A DNA stretch of 64,000 bases. Origin: Meloidogyne chitwoodi (Eukaryota; Nematoda; Chromadorea; Rhabditida; Meloidogynidae). Shown here piece after piece: positions 30,706-42,473 of the stretch (within the stretch, counting starts at the first letter, position 1; the number at the start of each line of letters is the position of its first letter). The stretch covers positions 2,418,001-2,482,000 of the forward strand of contig JACZZP010000006.1 in assembly GCA_015183035.1 (NCBI GenBank), given 5' to 3'. The position numbers and the translations under genes were made by a program. The notes below the pieces were generated by a model. That model ran no database searches. It was not told the origin of the DNA and saw nothing but the letters and a program-made list of their open reading frames with translations.

Positions 30706-30955
30706 ACTACCCAAATTTATGTAAATCTACCCGACCCGACAATTAAGCTCAACCCGGAGCAACCCTGGTACATAAAAATTTTTTAATAAAAAAATCCCGA
30801 ATCCCGACCGGGATCCCGCTTAAAATTTTTTGGGATTTTCCGGGATTCGGGATTTTCCGGGATTTATCCCGAAAAATCCCTCCCGGTCACGGTTGAAAAA
30901 AAAAATCCCGAATCGGGATCCCGGAAATGCGATTTTGCCGGTCTCTAATAGAGAC

Positions 30956-31376
30956 ATATTACGCGACCAATCGGTCTGCGACTAGTCGGGCCATCCCCAA
31001 TCAATAAATTAATGCCGCCAATCATTTTTCAACTCCTGTATACATTTCGTGCCACTCGACATTTCGCTTCTACGGCAAAAAAACTGCATTTCGTTTACCC
31101 AGGCTCACGATTTTTTGCTGTATGGACGAAATGTCGTGCAATTTCTTATACCATTTTGTAAGGACACGCATTTTTCTTTCACTGTCTAGACTTGTCAAAG
31201 AATAACTATTTTTTTTTCGTTTCAACTTTATAATATCGATTGTATAAATATAGAATGGTTGAAATCTCACAATTTAAAAAGTCCAATCTTTATTTTTTCA
31301 ACAAACATTTAGTAATTCTTTAAATGATAAATTTTCGCTTTTTTAATAATCAAATTATTTTCTAATAGTAGATGTG
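30956..31376. other. Intergenic upstream of ETHE1
   Basis: Contains an imperfect inverted pair around CGACATTTCG (near 31056) and CGAAATGTCG (near 31126), and a CTGCGACTAGTCGG motif (30977) resembling one at 29519 on the other side of the transposon island. Otherwise no gene is seen; the ETHE1 promoter should lie here. Confidence 0.4.
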
Positions 31377-32504
31377 ATGGCAAGAAAATTGATATTTCGG
31401 CAAGTAAAATTTCTTATTTTAATATTTTGTGTTTTAAACTTCAATTTTTAGCTTTTTGAGACTGTTTCATCTACATTTACTTATATATTAGGTTGTGGTT
31501 CAACAGGACGGGCAGTTATTATTGATCCAGTACTTGAAACTGCTAACAGAGATTTGAAGGTTTTTTTGGTTTTTATGAAATATACTTTTTTTACTTTTAA
31601 GATTATTCACGAGCTCGACCTAAATTTGGTTTATGGCCTAAATACTCACATTCACGCTGATCATGTTACAGGGACTGGTCAACTAAAAAGTTTAAAAAAT
31701 GGATTCCCTCTTATGAAATCTGTTATTTCAGAAAAGACTGGAGCTACGACAGGTATATAAAAAATCTTAGTTATATTTTTTATTTCAAGTTGATGTCTTG
31801 GTCAAACATGGTGATGTAATTAAATGGGGTGAGGATGAAGAATTTGAAGTAAGAGAAACGCCTGGACATACAAATGGTTTTTAATCAATATATAATCCTT
31901 ACATTTAAATAATCTTTAGGATGTCTCACATATGTTTGCCACAAGCACAGGTTTAAGCTTTAATTACATATATAAAAACATATTTTATTTATCCTAGGAT
32001 TAGGGGAATTTCAATAATTTTTTAAAAAGCAATTTCTGATCATTTTTTTTATTACAGAATGGCGTTTACCGGTGATGCTCTTTTAATTAGAGGTTGTGGA
32101 AGAACAGATTTTCAACAGGGCAATCCTCGTACACTTTACAGTTCTGTGCACGAACAAATTTTTAGTCTCCCATCCGATTATTTATTATTTCCGGCACATG
32201 GTAACTTTATTTTTTGTTAATAAAAATTTTTTTTCAGATTATACTGGAAGGATGGTTACCACTGTTTTGGAAGAGAAAAAATTTAATCCGCGTCTAAGCA
32301 AATCCGAGGAGGATTTTGTACAAATTATGAACTCATTGAAATTGCCATATCCAAAACAAATTGGTAATTTTTTTCTATATTAAAACATGAAATTTTTTTA
32401 AAGATAAGTCGTTACCCGCGAATTTGGTATGTGGAGTTTATGATTTGATGGATGAAAAATTGAGAAAACAGGTTTTTTCTGAAGTTCAAAATACCAACCA
32501 ATAA
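31377..32504 (+). CDS. ETHE1: Persulfide dioxygenase ETHE1
   Basis: Metallo-beta-lactamase-fold mitochondrial enzyme that oxidises glutathione persulfide to sulfite in hydrogen sulfide detoxification. It begins [12 protein letters not shown] at ATG 31377. The iron-binding and fold motifs are all present: [51 protein letters not shown] and YLLFPAHDYTG, followed by the C-terminal family block [15 protein letters not shown] and [20 protein letters not shown]. Length, about 245 residues, is normal for the family. No long presequence is visible, only a basic start. The end is TAA 32502-32504. Confidence 0.92.
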
Positions 32505-32612
32505 ATAAGATCAAAAACTATAGTAAAAATAATAGCCTTAACTAATTTACTAAAAATAAATATTTCAATTCGAATGCTTAGATATATATTTAGTTAAAAT
32601 CAAGCACATTTT

Positions 32613-33088
32613 TTAGGCAATACCTATTGGTTCTTCTGGATAACCAAATGCTAAAAGGTCAACATCGTTAAAAAGTAGCAATTCATTGGCTCCATCCCAT
32701 TCAATTTTGGCCAATTCTAAAAGATAGTTTGATTTAAGCATTTTTTCTTCACTTCCTGGATTTTTCGATTTACATTCCTTAAATTTAAAATCATTTTAGA
32801 ATTTTAAAATAAAATAACCGCTTCGATGGTAATATTTCCTTTACCTAAAGGAATTTCTAGAATAAAATTTCCATTTACTTGTTGTGATTTATCTTGTTGT
32901 GTTTTTTTAGTGTTGACATCAAAGGGATCAGTGCTATTTGTAATTTGAACTTTTGGAAAAGGACAAGGCTCATAATTTGCGTAAAGCCGACCATTTAAAT
33001 TACGATTTTGACAATAACTGCCAAATAAAAGTAGAGAAATAAAAAATACAATTTTATTAGTTAAATCAAGTTTGTTTGGATTTTTCAT
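32613..33088 (-). CDS. Small secreted protein, perhaps transthyretin-like
   Basis: Two exons, 32819-33088 and 32613-32777, joined across a 41-bp intron in phase 0, give 144 residues. MKNPNKLDLTNK then IVFFISLLLFGSYCQ is a clear signal peptide. The mature protein contains NGRLYANYEPCPFPKVQI, VNGNFILEIPLG and ITIEAVIECKS. This order (short strand with Cys, a GxF strand, then a Cys-containing strand) is reminiscent of nematode transthyretin-like proteins, but conserved TTL residues are few and the C-terminus (ELLLFNDVDLLAFGYPEEP) is not typical. I treat it as a secreted orphan with a possible TTL fold. Confidence 0.55.
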
Positions 33089-33419
33089 TTTAAAATTATT
33101 TTTAAGAAAAAGAGATTGAAGAGAATCAGGCGTAAAATGACTTGGCATTTGGATATTTGCGTCCCCTCTTCGACTATCTTTTATTGATCGCTTATCTTGT
33201 GATAGATTTAACTCAACGAATCACTTTGATTGGCAAAAAAGAGGTATTTTTAAAAGAGATTTTTTTAAGTAATAACTTTAAAAAAATAAAAATATATCAA
33301 AATTATATTACAAAACAAAAAAGGTATAGAAATGTGTATCAAGGTCCTAGAAATTTTTTTTTTTTGAACCTAATTTTTCAATTATTACCCTGATACATTT
33401 TTTAAATTAATATTCCTCT

Positions 33420-35434
33420 TTAAAGTTCGGGATGTCCTTGACATAAACCTATCATTTGTAACATTGATTCGATTGTATTTGATTCTCTTTTGAATGATGA
33501 TGATTCTTCCCTCCTTGGAATAACTGTCTTTGTTACTGGACTTTCACTTTGTTGAACAAAAGAACCAATACGACGATCATCTCCCCATTTTCTATTATCA
33601 TTATCTCCTTTTTCATTAGAAGAAGCAGTTTCATCTCTAGAAAATGCAAATTCAGTTTTTTCTCCAGATTTTCGATTCTTCCTCAAGTTTATTGGTAGTG
33701 GTGGTGGATGAGTAACTGCAATTCTAAGTTGAAATCCTTTTCTACCAAATCCATCGTTTCTTTCCATATTTATTTTTGCTGGAAATGCTGCTTGTGCAAG
33801 TGTTAATCCATCTTGAAGACTTTGAATAAAATCGGTTACACCATCGAGAAGACCACCATTTCCTTGATGTTTAGATTTGTCAAAATTATCGTCATACATG
33901 AAAAAGTGAGGGAAAATCTTAGGTATATATTTATAAAAAAAATCAAACAAACATGTCATAATAATCCAAAACATCTGTAGAATGTGGGGTTGTTGTTTTA
34001 TATTGTTCATTGAAAATTTTTGGTGTCGTCTGTGTTGTTTTCTTTTTAACTATGTTTTCATTTATTTTATCTTTTTGGGTATTTGTACGTATTTGGTGTG
34101 TTCTTTCATTCTACAAAATTTAATAAAATATTAAAAAAAAAATTTTTTAAATTACAAATTGTAAAAGACGTGAATGTCGTAATGGAATTAATCGACGACT
34201 GACAAATTTGCTTGTAGTAGGTATTTCTGTAGTAGTAATATTTTTTTGTTCTACTATTGTTGTAGTTTCTTCCTCTTCTTCTTTTTCTGGAACATTTATC
34301 TTAAAATTTATTAATTTTTAATTTTTTTTTCAAAACTTGCTTCTTTTGAAGATGAAGAAGACAAAATTGTAGAAGGAAATGTGGTTGTTGTTGTTGTACT
34401 TTGAATTTTTGGAGAAATTTTGATTTCACTATTGCCACTGCTGCCTGCTGAATAAGAATTTACGATGTTAATACGTTGTTGTGACCATTTTGTTGGATGA
34501 ACTTGAATTCCTCTTCGAAAGAATGGTTTTAATTTTGAAGGATTACTAATTTGTTGTTCCTAGAGAAATTAGTATTTTTAATAAAAATATTTTTTTTTTA
34601 ATTTACTGGTGAATAATTAAAGCGTGAATTGCTCCATTCAACAGGTACTTGTCTTCGAGCTCTTACATCAATTTGCCCTTCCAAATCATTTTTTCTTCTT
34701 TTTGACAATTGGATATCAACTGGACAAATTTGTAGCCACCATCGTCGATCACTAAAAAAAATTTTTGTAATTTTTTGAATATTTTTTTTGTTCTTCTAAC
34801 TTGTTTTCGGACATTGATTGCCACGTGCGAATAATCTTTTTTTTATTATTTTAAATAAATTATAATAATAAAACCTGTGCAGAAGAGCTAAATGTAGAAG
34901 AACGTTTAAAATCATTTATAAATTTAGTTTCAACACAATCATCTGTTCTTACTCTAATTAAATTACTATGACAACAAAGTAATTGCCAATGTTCTGTTGT
35001 TGGAAGTTGCGTAATTGATGACATTGATTCTACAATTTGAATTCCGGCGGTATACTGAAAAATGATTTTAAAGGATAAAAGGTTTTTTTTTGTTTTTGTT
35101 TAACCTGATTACCATCACAACTCAAATAAATATCAGATGATGGTTCTAAAGCTGTAAATTCAGTACTTTTACATTGTTCTTCTTCTTCTTGAGATAACCA
35201 AAGACCACCATTATTAAATGCTTGACATCCAAATTTGTAAAAACGTTCTGATCCATCAAAGGCTGAACTAAAACGAGAGAGGAAATGTCCTTCTGGGCAC
35301 TGTATACGTGTTGAACTTGAAATTCCACATATTGGATTAACAAATAAAACAAGTAAGTGAATAATAAAATTTAAAAGAATAATAAAGAAAAAATATTTTT
35401 GTTGAATATTTATAAAGTAGTAAGATATTGACAT
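33420..35434 (-). CDS. Secreted dermatopontin-like matrix protein
   Basis: Starts [18 protein letters not shown] at 35434 with a hydrophobic signal segment ending near CGISSS. The next about 150 residues follow the dermatopontin pattern: [20 protein letters not shown] and [10 protein letters not shown], then [19 protein letters not shown] with [11 protein letters not shown], and near the end of the repeat RRWWLQICP; paired Cys and W-x-LLCC positions agree. Dermatopontins bind collagen and proteoglycans in extracellular matrix. The rest (exons down to 33420) is a Ser/Thr-rich tail with dibasic sites and ends [10 protein letters not shown]. One exon junction near 33925 is unresolved because two frames are plausible there. 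Confidence 0.62.
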
Positions 35435-37427
35435 TTTTTGTTGGAAAATTAATTTTGTGGGGAAAGAGGAATTTTTAAAAGGGAGATTTTTGATTTTTTT
35501 TTTGAAATAAATTAGGAGAATAAATAAAATATAAAATTAATTTTGTTTATAGGTGTTGTTACAACATTTTTGAAGCTTTTTATTATTTTTTAAATATATA
35601 TTACCTTTTTTAGTAGAAACTGAAGAATTTTCAAAATTATATACACGCCAGTTGCGCTCTGTTTTCCTCTACTGCCGATCCGGTCATTCAATTTATTTTA
35701 TTTTTATTTATTCAACAAAGAGTTAGTAGTGCCCTTACAAACAATTCTTTGATCCAATCAATTCTCTTTATTATACTACTATTTTTATTTTTTTGGTAAT
35801 ATAATGTTGACATCATCGTGTACCCCAATATTTATAAAAGGGCTGCTGTCTATGTCTATATATTTATGTTCGCGCAATATATATTTGTGTTGTGCAGCAA
35901 TTTCCACAATTAGGATATATTGAATTTTATGCTATTACTACTATTGGAATGAATTAAATAAAAAATGAAGAAAAATTAATTTAAAAAAGAAGAATTAAAT
36001 GATGACATTGTGAGAGGCTTATATACTATAAAAGTAAGTTTTTGAAAAAGTTTTTTTTAAAGTCAAGGTCAGCATTTTTTGTAATTTTTTTTTCAAATCT
36101 CTTAATGTTTTTCTAATAGACTAAGTTTTATTGTTCCGTATTTTTATTTTTTTTGACTTTATTCGACATTTATTTTAATTTTTTAAGTTTTTCTGCCAAT
36201 CTGCCTTTTTCGCTAATTAAATTATTTTATTTTTTTTTTGACATAAAAATGTTGAAAAAAAATTTCAATTAAGAAGTTTAAAAAAAAACAAATTGCATAA
36301 AAAAGCACTTTTATATATCTTTTAAATTTTTTATAAATACAAATAGCTTCCACGTTGTTTGTTTTTTTAAATTTAATTGTCCTGAAAACTTTTACACTGC
36401 AATTAGCCTTTTTTTTTTAACATTAACAAAAACTATATATTCACAATCTTTTTTTTTATTTTTTCAGACAAAGGCCATAAAGTACCTACTATTTTTATTT
36501 TTAAACTTTCACCTTTTCCTCCATTCTTTATAGCCATAATTTTAATGAGGCACTCCTCCCTCTTCTACCTTCTCTTTTTTTTTGTTATTTTATTTTGTTA
36601 TTTGAACAAATCCCCCGTCAATTCATTTCCGTTAATTTTTGGTAGTAGCTATTTGGATGATTATTATTTGACTTTTAAGCTTATTCTCTCTATTATTTTG
36701 TTAATATTATTTTAAATAAAATTTGATGCTTTATTTGTCCAAATATAGAAAATGAAATAAGAGAGGAGCAGAAAAAAAAAAACTAAATTTCCAAAATATT
36801 TATTTTTTTTTTGCTATTTTAAAAATTTTATTTTTTGAGCGAACAAAAAAAAATATTTTAAAAATTTTATTTTTTGAGCGAACAAAAAAAAATAATATTA
36901 AAAATAAAGAATTTGGTTTTTTTAACATGAAATATTTTTTTTTATATTAGATTATGTGAAATGAGTTAGTTAACTTTTGACTTTTTTTCTATTTTAATAT
37001 TTTTTTAAATTATTTTTTTTTAATTTTGTTTTTTTTAATTATTAAAAATATTTTTTTTGGGAAGAAAAAAACGGAAATCATTATTTATATAAACAAGAAA
37101 AGTTAAAATGTTAATTACACTAATTATATATTAATAATGTACTTTATTTACAAAATAAAAAAAATCTTTTTATATTCATAAATTATTTATGAGGATTTTT
37201 AGTGTTTAATATTTATTATATAATAAAAGCGTCACGTGTAAATTAGCTTTATTTATATATTTTTTTTTAAATTTTTTTGTCTGCGCGAAAACTTTTATTT
37301 TAATATTATTTTTGAAACAATTATTTTACTTTAAAAAATTAAGCTCAAACATCAAATAATATTTTTTCTATTTTTTGTCCTTTTTTATAAGACTTTAATT
37401 ATATTTTTTTTCATTCAGGCAAAAAAA
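35435..37427. other. Long A+T-rich intergenic region
   Basis: Roughly 2 kb between divergent genes. It contains long poly-T and poly-A tracts and one tandem repeat (listed separately). No coding exon or RNA was seen on either strand. The 35640-35900 part is less A+T-rich and could hold promoter elements of the dermatopontin-like gene. Confidence 0.5.
36815..36892. repeat. Two-copy tandem repeat of about 39 bp
   Basis: The unit ATTTTAAAAATTTTATTTTT plus TGAGCGAACAAAAAAAA occurs twice back to back with almost no change. Confidence 0.8.
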
Positions 37428-37926
37428 ATGGCATTACAAATTGCAGTTTTTGGAGTTTTATCATTATTTGCCTTAGCTTTATTACCTAAACAGAGGACAT
37501 TAGTTGTATCAATACCAATTAATAATTTGGTTATTTTAATAAATTAAAAAAATAAATATTTTTTTTAATTTAGCAAGAACAATATCCTCCAATCAGTGAT
37601 GCTTGGCTTAAAATGTTATTAGGTTTTTCAGATGAAGAAGAATATTATTTACCAAATGGAAGAATTTTATTAAAATATCATCACTACGAACCATTAAATG
37701 TTGTTAATAATAATGAAAAAGTAAAAAAAAATTTTAAAATTTATAAAAACAAAAGTAATATTTATTTATATTTTTATAGATGAATAATTGGAAATTAAAT
37801 AAACAAATTGATAGAGCAGCACAAATGAAATTATTTTCCATTTCAAAAAGAAAAAATGCAGAATTAGTAAATCATATTTTAAAAAATTTTGCTTCTATTA
37901 ATCGACTTGGAGATGCTGGAAAATGA
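37428..37926 (+). CDS. pdf-2: PDF-2-type neuropeptide precursor
   Basis: Three exons; the last (37780-37926) ends SISKRKNAELVNHILKNF followed by ASINRLGDAGK stop. After the KR(K) cleavage site this matches nematode PDF-2, known as NNAEVVNHILKNF...RLGDV-amide in C. elegans; here the terminal Gly-Lys would give C-terminal amidation after processing. Exon 1 (MALQIAVFGVLSLFALALLP) is a signal peptide. Exon 2 (to 37720) encodes the spacer DAWLKMLLGFSDEEEYYLPN. The exon 1/2 junction is the weak point: the frame is kept only with donor 37504 and acceptor ending 37577, one CAAG downstream of the more obvious TTTAG. PDF peptides act through PDFR-1 in locomotion and arousal circuits. Confidence 0.85.
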
Positions 37927-38198
37927 AAAAAAAAAGAAAAAAATTAAAATAAAAAATATTTAATTGTAAAAATTTTTGATAAAATTTTATTTTTTAAATA
38001 TACAAATATTTAAAAATATTTTTATATTGCAATATTTATATATTTTTTACACTAAAAAACTATTAAAGTTTCGATTAAAATTTCTTTACTACGGTTGCGA
38101 CAAAACGGCCGTGATAAAATTGTCGCGACAAAGCGGGCTGACCAATTTTTATATTTTCGTTTAACTTTCAACTTAAAATCAATTAAAATTTTAGAAAA

Positions 38199-41100
38199 AT
38201 GAGTAATACAAATAGAGTTAGTATTGGGACTTCGGGCTCTTTAACTAATATTGGCACGCTTTCTCCTGGTATATTACAAAAACTTATTATTTATGTAATC
38301 TTAACTTTTTCCAGTTCTTATGTTTGATTGGATTCGAAAGGAAATAACAGAACTACAAGCAGATTCAAATACAGTTATTTTTGCTCAAGCTTTAGAACGT
38401 CAGTCAGACAGAGTACTTCAAGTTATGCGCAGTTCATTTGAGGATAAAGGTTATAAGATTAATTAACGTTAGTTTAAAAATTAATTGGTATATTTAATTC
38501 AGATTTATTAATGATTTAAATAATTTTAGAAGAAGACGTTTCCAAAATAATGCTCAAGTGGGTGGCAAATTTTACAAGAAGTAAAAATGAAAAGACGCAG
38601 GACATTAATGATTTTTTCATAATTTCTCGCGACTTATGGAAATTATTGGGCAAAGTCGTATCTTGGAAAGGTATTATTTTTTTAAATTTTCAATTGCCTT
38701 TGTTTAAGTTAGTCGAAGTGAGGAGAAGATATGTGTAAATTCTCAAAGTGATGAATGCAATTATACTAATAAAAAAAATCTCCCTTACAATTCTGCAATA
38801 TTAAAGGTAACATTGTTTTTGTTTTTATATTTTCTATGTTTTTGTTTTTATATTTTCTATTTTAGTCATCGAAAAAACCAGCTAATTGTTTTGGAACATA
38901 TTCTGAGAATACAGTAACACAATTATCGGAAGATGAAATAGATGATGACGATGAATCTTTAATAAAAATTACACGAAACAAAGGACTTCGTTATGATTCA
39001 AAAACTATCAAGGAACAACAGGATGAAGTTTCTTCTCAGCGATCTGCTTCTAATTTATCTAATAAAATTTCTGTGGCAAATGAGAAATCTTCAAATGATG
39101 GGGTTTATATTTTTTTGTATTCTTTGAAGAAAATGTTTTCTTAAGGTGAATTCATGTGAAGATGCGTTGAATTCTTTTGTTGCGCAAGATGGTGAAAATT
39201 CAACTAAAAATAAAGTAAATGTTGCTGATGATGAAGATCGATATTTGAGACCCAGTTTAAGAGTTGAAAGTTTGGAGGATCTTTTCTCTAGTGATGAACC
39301 TGGGACTTTTAACGAACTACAAAATTCGATTGAAATTGAACCTGAAATAAAGCGTGAGATTTTAAGTGATAATGAGGAAGAGGAATCAGAAGTGGGTGAT
39401 GAACATATGGAAGAAGAACAACAAAATTCGCAAAATTCTATTATAGTCAAGGAAGAAATTGAAGATAGTGAATTTTCGACAAATAATTATTTACATACTG
39501 AACAAATTAATCGTAGTATTATTTTCTGTGATCCATCAGAAAACCAAGAAAGTAGTAGTGCTGCCTCTTCCACGGATCCCCTGCCAGATATTCAACATGA
39601 CAATGAGCAATCAGCACAGACTAATTCTTCTAGTTCTCGATTAGTTCAACTTTCATCGATGAGCACCTCTTCAACTCCTTCTGAGCATCAATCATTAAAC
39701 AAAGAACTCCGAGAGTCAACTATTGCTGTCAAAGGAAAAGTTTCTAAGGGTGAAAATTTTTTATTATTTTTGAATATTTATTAACTTTAGGTCTGGTTGT
39801 GAGAAATTTAAATACTGACTTTGAAACTGATGGGATTAAAAAGCAAAGATTGGATTCAGGTATAATTAAGCTAATTCTCTTATTTTTTTATTTCTGTTGG
39901 TCAAGAAGGTTCTCAATTTCAACATGAGCCTTCTGCCGTTAAGCTTATACCTGATGATGACACTTATAGGTATTTTTGGCATTAATTACCAAAAAGTTGT
40001 TTGCTTTTCAGTGAATTTAGTAGTGGTACGCAACAGTCGAAACTTGCTTGGCATATGAGTCCAGCTTTGGCGTCCTCAAAAGGCTTTAACGGTGAAACTT
40101 TGGTTTCTTCTTCAAACGGAAAAAAAGAATGTTCCTCAAAGATAAAAAAGGTTTTGATAGGCAGAGTTTCTTTAAATTAATTTTGTTTTCTGTTTAAGTA
40201 TAGAAGAGCGGATTATTTACAGAAGCAGAAAGGTATTATATTTTTTCTTGCATAGCATCGATTATTTATATCTTTTAATTCAGCTAAGAGAATGGAGATG
40301 AAAAAGGGTCGAAATGTGAGATGTTTTTCTTATTTTTTTACCTTTAAATTTATAGGTTGACTTTTGTCTTGATCGAACTTCTGTACACAACTTTGTGATT
40401 GAAGAAGGTAATGTGTTCAGGCGCTACAATTATGGTGAAGAAGGCAAAGTGCATGTCCCAGAATCTACTACTTTCTTGGTTATTTTAAATTTAGATTTCA
40501 TTAAATCTTTGCTTATTCAGAAAAAGCCTTTGGGTCATATTCCGAATAAGGGTTCACAAAGACATAGGCAATTAACAGCACAACTTCATGATGACATTAG
40601 GACCCTTGTCTCAAGTGTGATGCTCCGTGCAAAGCATGTTTCTGATCAAAATAGCATAGTAGATTTTGAAATTGCTCCTGCGAATAGGCTTTGCAGAATT
40701 TCTCGGCTTTTCGTGACAGATTCTATGCTTGCTGGGATTGATGACGAAGTATTTAGAAATATGTATGTATTTCGGTTAGACAGCAATAAGAATATGTCGT
40801 GAGTATTTTATTTTTGGTAAATATTTTTTATGGAAATTTTACTTTCAGTTTGTTTATTGAACGATTAGACATTTTGCACAAGTTTGTTGTAAATCAGCTG
40901 AGTGCTTTTGAGTTCTCTTATATCTTCATACTTTATGGATATGATCTCATTTATAATGATGGACAACCTTCACTAGATTCAGCTGGGAGTCTCAAAAGTT
41001 GGTTTGAAAATAATTTGGAAGGTCGCGAATTAAAAAAGACTAAAGATGATTGTGTTTACAAGTATACAATTCCACAATTTGTGGTTGTCACGATTCCTGA

Positions 41101-41403
41101 GGTTTTACTTTACAAAAATTAACAAGTTAATTTCACAAAATATTATTTCAGCTTGGCGACCGAGCTGAACAAATTAGAGAGTACAACAATGAAGTAAGAA
41201 CTCTTGTTAAAAACAGACATGGCGAATGTCATCAAGGGTATGTTGTCAATTTTTTTAAATTATTTATAATTTTTAGCGATATCACTGATTTTATCTTACT
41301 CGACTGGGCTAAATTTATTAAAGAAAGCTATGCAGATTCTGACGCAGCGGCCTTTAAAGTGTTAGTGCGAAAACTAACAGAATTTGGTGTTTTGTTCAAG
41401 TGA
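38199..41403 (+). CDS. Unrecognised acidic, probably nuclear protein
   Basis: Many-exon gene from MSNTNRVSIGTSGSLTN to TGA 41401-41403. The N-terminal part (FDWIRKEITELQADSNTVIF) is helical. The middle is long, Ser/Glu/Asp-rich and probably disordered. A Lys-rich patch follows near 40270. The C-terminal about 300 residues look folded: VPESTTFLVILNLDFIKS, FEFSYIFILYGYDLIYNDGQ, IPQFVVVTIPELGDRAEQIR and EYNNEVRTLV, then DITDFILLDWAKFI. The order hydrophobic strand / VVVTIP / YN..V..L / DILDW is reminiscent of SGNH-hydrolase-like domains, but I see no catalytic GDS, so I assign no function. A TTTTAG acceptor sits 5 bp before the start codon, compatible with trans-splicing. Confidence 0.7.
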
Positions 41404-41732
41404 ATGCTCATCGTATTCAATAAATAATTATAATATTCTTTCAATTATACACATTGTAATAGTAACAACTTATCCCCTACACTCACTTGATTATGATCAT
41501 TTTTTCAAATTTTTCTAGTAAGAATTATTAGGTATTTTATTTTACAGTTAATTGCATATATAGACAATTTAATCTCTCTCATCAGCGTTATTGTTTATTT
41601 ATAAATGACTATTAATTGATTTTTTCTTTACTCGATTAAAAACGCTTCTCATTTTATGACATTTTTGTTTATTGTTAGTACAATATTTTATTATTTCAAG
41701 TATCAATTTTCATTTAAATTTTAATATAATAT

Positions 41733-42473
41733 TTAAGAACTTATTCCAACAGTCTGACACCAAATTGCCTGTTTCTTCCTTATTTGGACATTGCAAAAGT
41801 CTACTCCAGAGCTGTTTATATGCACTGAGACTGGTATGGAACCATTTCCCCCTCCAAAATTCTCAGGCCGGCCGCACATCACCAAAAATTTGTTCTGATT
41901 TTCATGTTCGCGAATGAGTCTGGCTTGGATTGATTGTACCGAGGTAGCAGGATCGTCGTCATTCATTGACTGTAACATTTGGATAGGTTTTTTTTATTAA
42001 TATTTTTATCAATATATTAATTTTGAGTTTATCTATTTGTTAGAATACTTCGCGCATTGGAATATCCCATTCTGCCTTTGGACATGGCACATCTATGGTA
42101 TTGATATATTGTGGCTCTTGTGCATATTCTTGATTGATTTCCATCACATTGTTCTTAATAAGTTTTTACTAATATTCAAAAATTAAACCTCTCTTTTGCT
42201 CCGCCAGTATTTTCGTAGATTTGCTGATGAATACATTCTTCGTTGTGCATTAAACATGCAACCACCGCCGCATGCTGATGTTGGAGGAGGAGGTGGTGGT
42301 GGTGGACATTGGCAGCAGGATTGAACAGGTGCAGGAGGTGGACATGGACAACAAGGCGGAGGGGGTGGAGGTGCCGGAGCTGGAGGGAGTCCACAGCCGA
42401 GTATTATGACTATTAATGAAATAAATAGAAAAAGGATTCGGAGATCCAAATAAGAAGAAGACGAGCACAACAT
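41733..42473 (-). CDS. grl: Ground-like (GRL) secreted cysteine protein
   Basis: Minus-strand gene starting MLCSSSSYLDLRILFLFISL with a signal peptide (IVIILGCG). A Pro/Cys-rich tract (PAPAPPPPPPCCPCPPPAP, CCQCPPPPPPPP) follows, and later exons give ATSVQSIQARLIREHENQNK, FLVMCGRPENF and VDFCNVQIRKKQAIWCQTVG before TAA at 41733. The proline-rich lead plus a C-terminal domain with a Cys after FLVMC, FC and WC matches the nematode ground-like domain of the hedgehog-related/GRL group. These are secreted cuticle or glia-associated proteins of largely unknown function. A longer start at 42521 is possible, but the signal peptide favours 42473. Confidence 0.75.

Larger units (their letters stand above)
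29663..30947. mobile_element. Non-autonomous hAT-like transposon with 8-bp TSD
   Basis: The 12-bp terminal inverted repeats TAGAGACCGGCA (29663-29674) and TGCCGGTCTCTA (30936-30947) are perfect. They are flanked by an exact 8-bp duplication, ATAGAGAC, at 29655-29662 and 30948-30955. An 8-bp duplication with this TIR type fits the hAT superfamily. Inside each end lies a G+C-rich block full of GGGATCCCG / CGGGATT palindromes; about 95 bp of it (29739-29832 and 30829-30924) is a direct repeat. There is no transposase reading frame, so movement would need an enzyme supplied elsewhere. The intact TIRs and TSD suggest a fairly recent insertion. Confidence 0.85.

Noticed and set aside
39091..39450. 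Minus-strand Ser-rich open frame
   Set aside because: Antisense shadow of the acidic exon of the unrecognised + strand gene.
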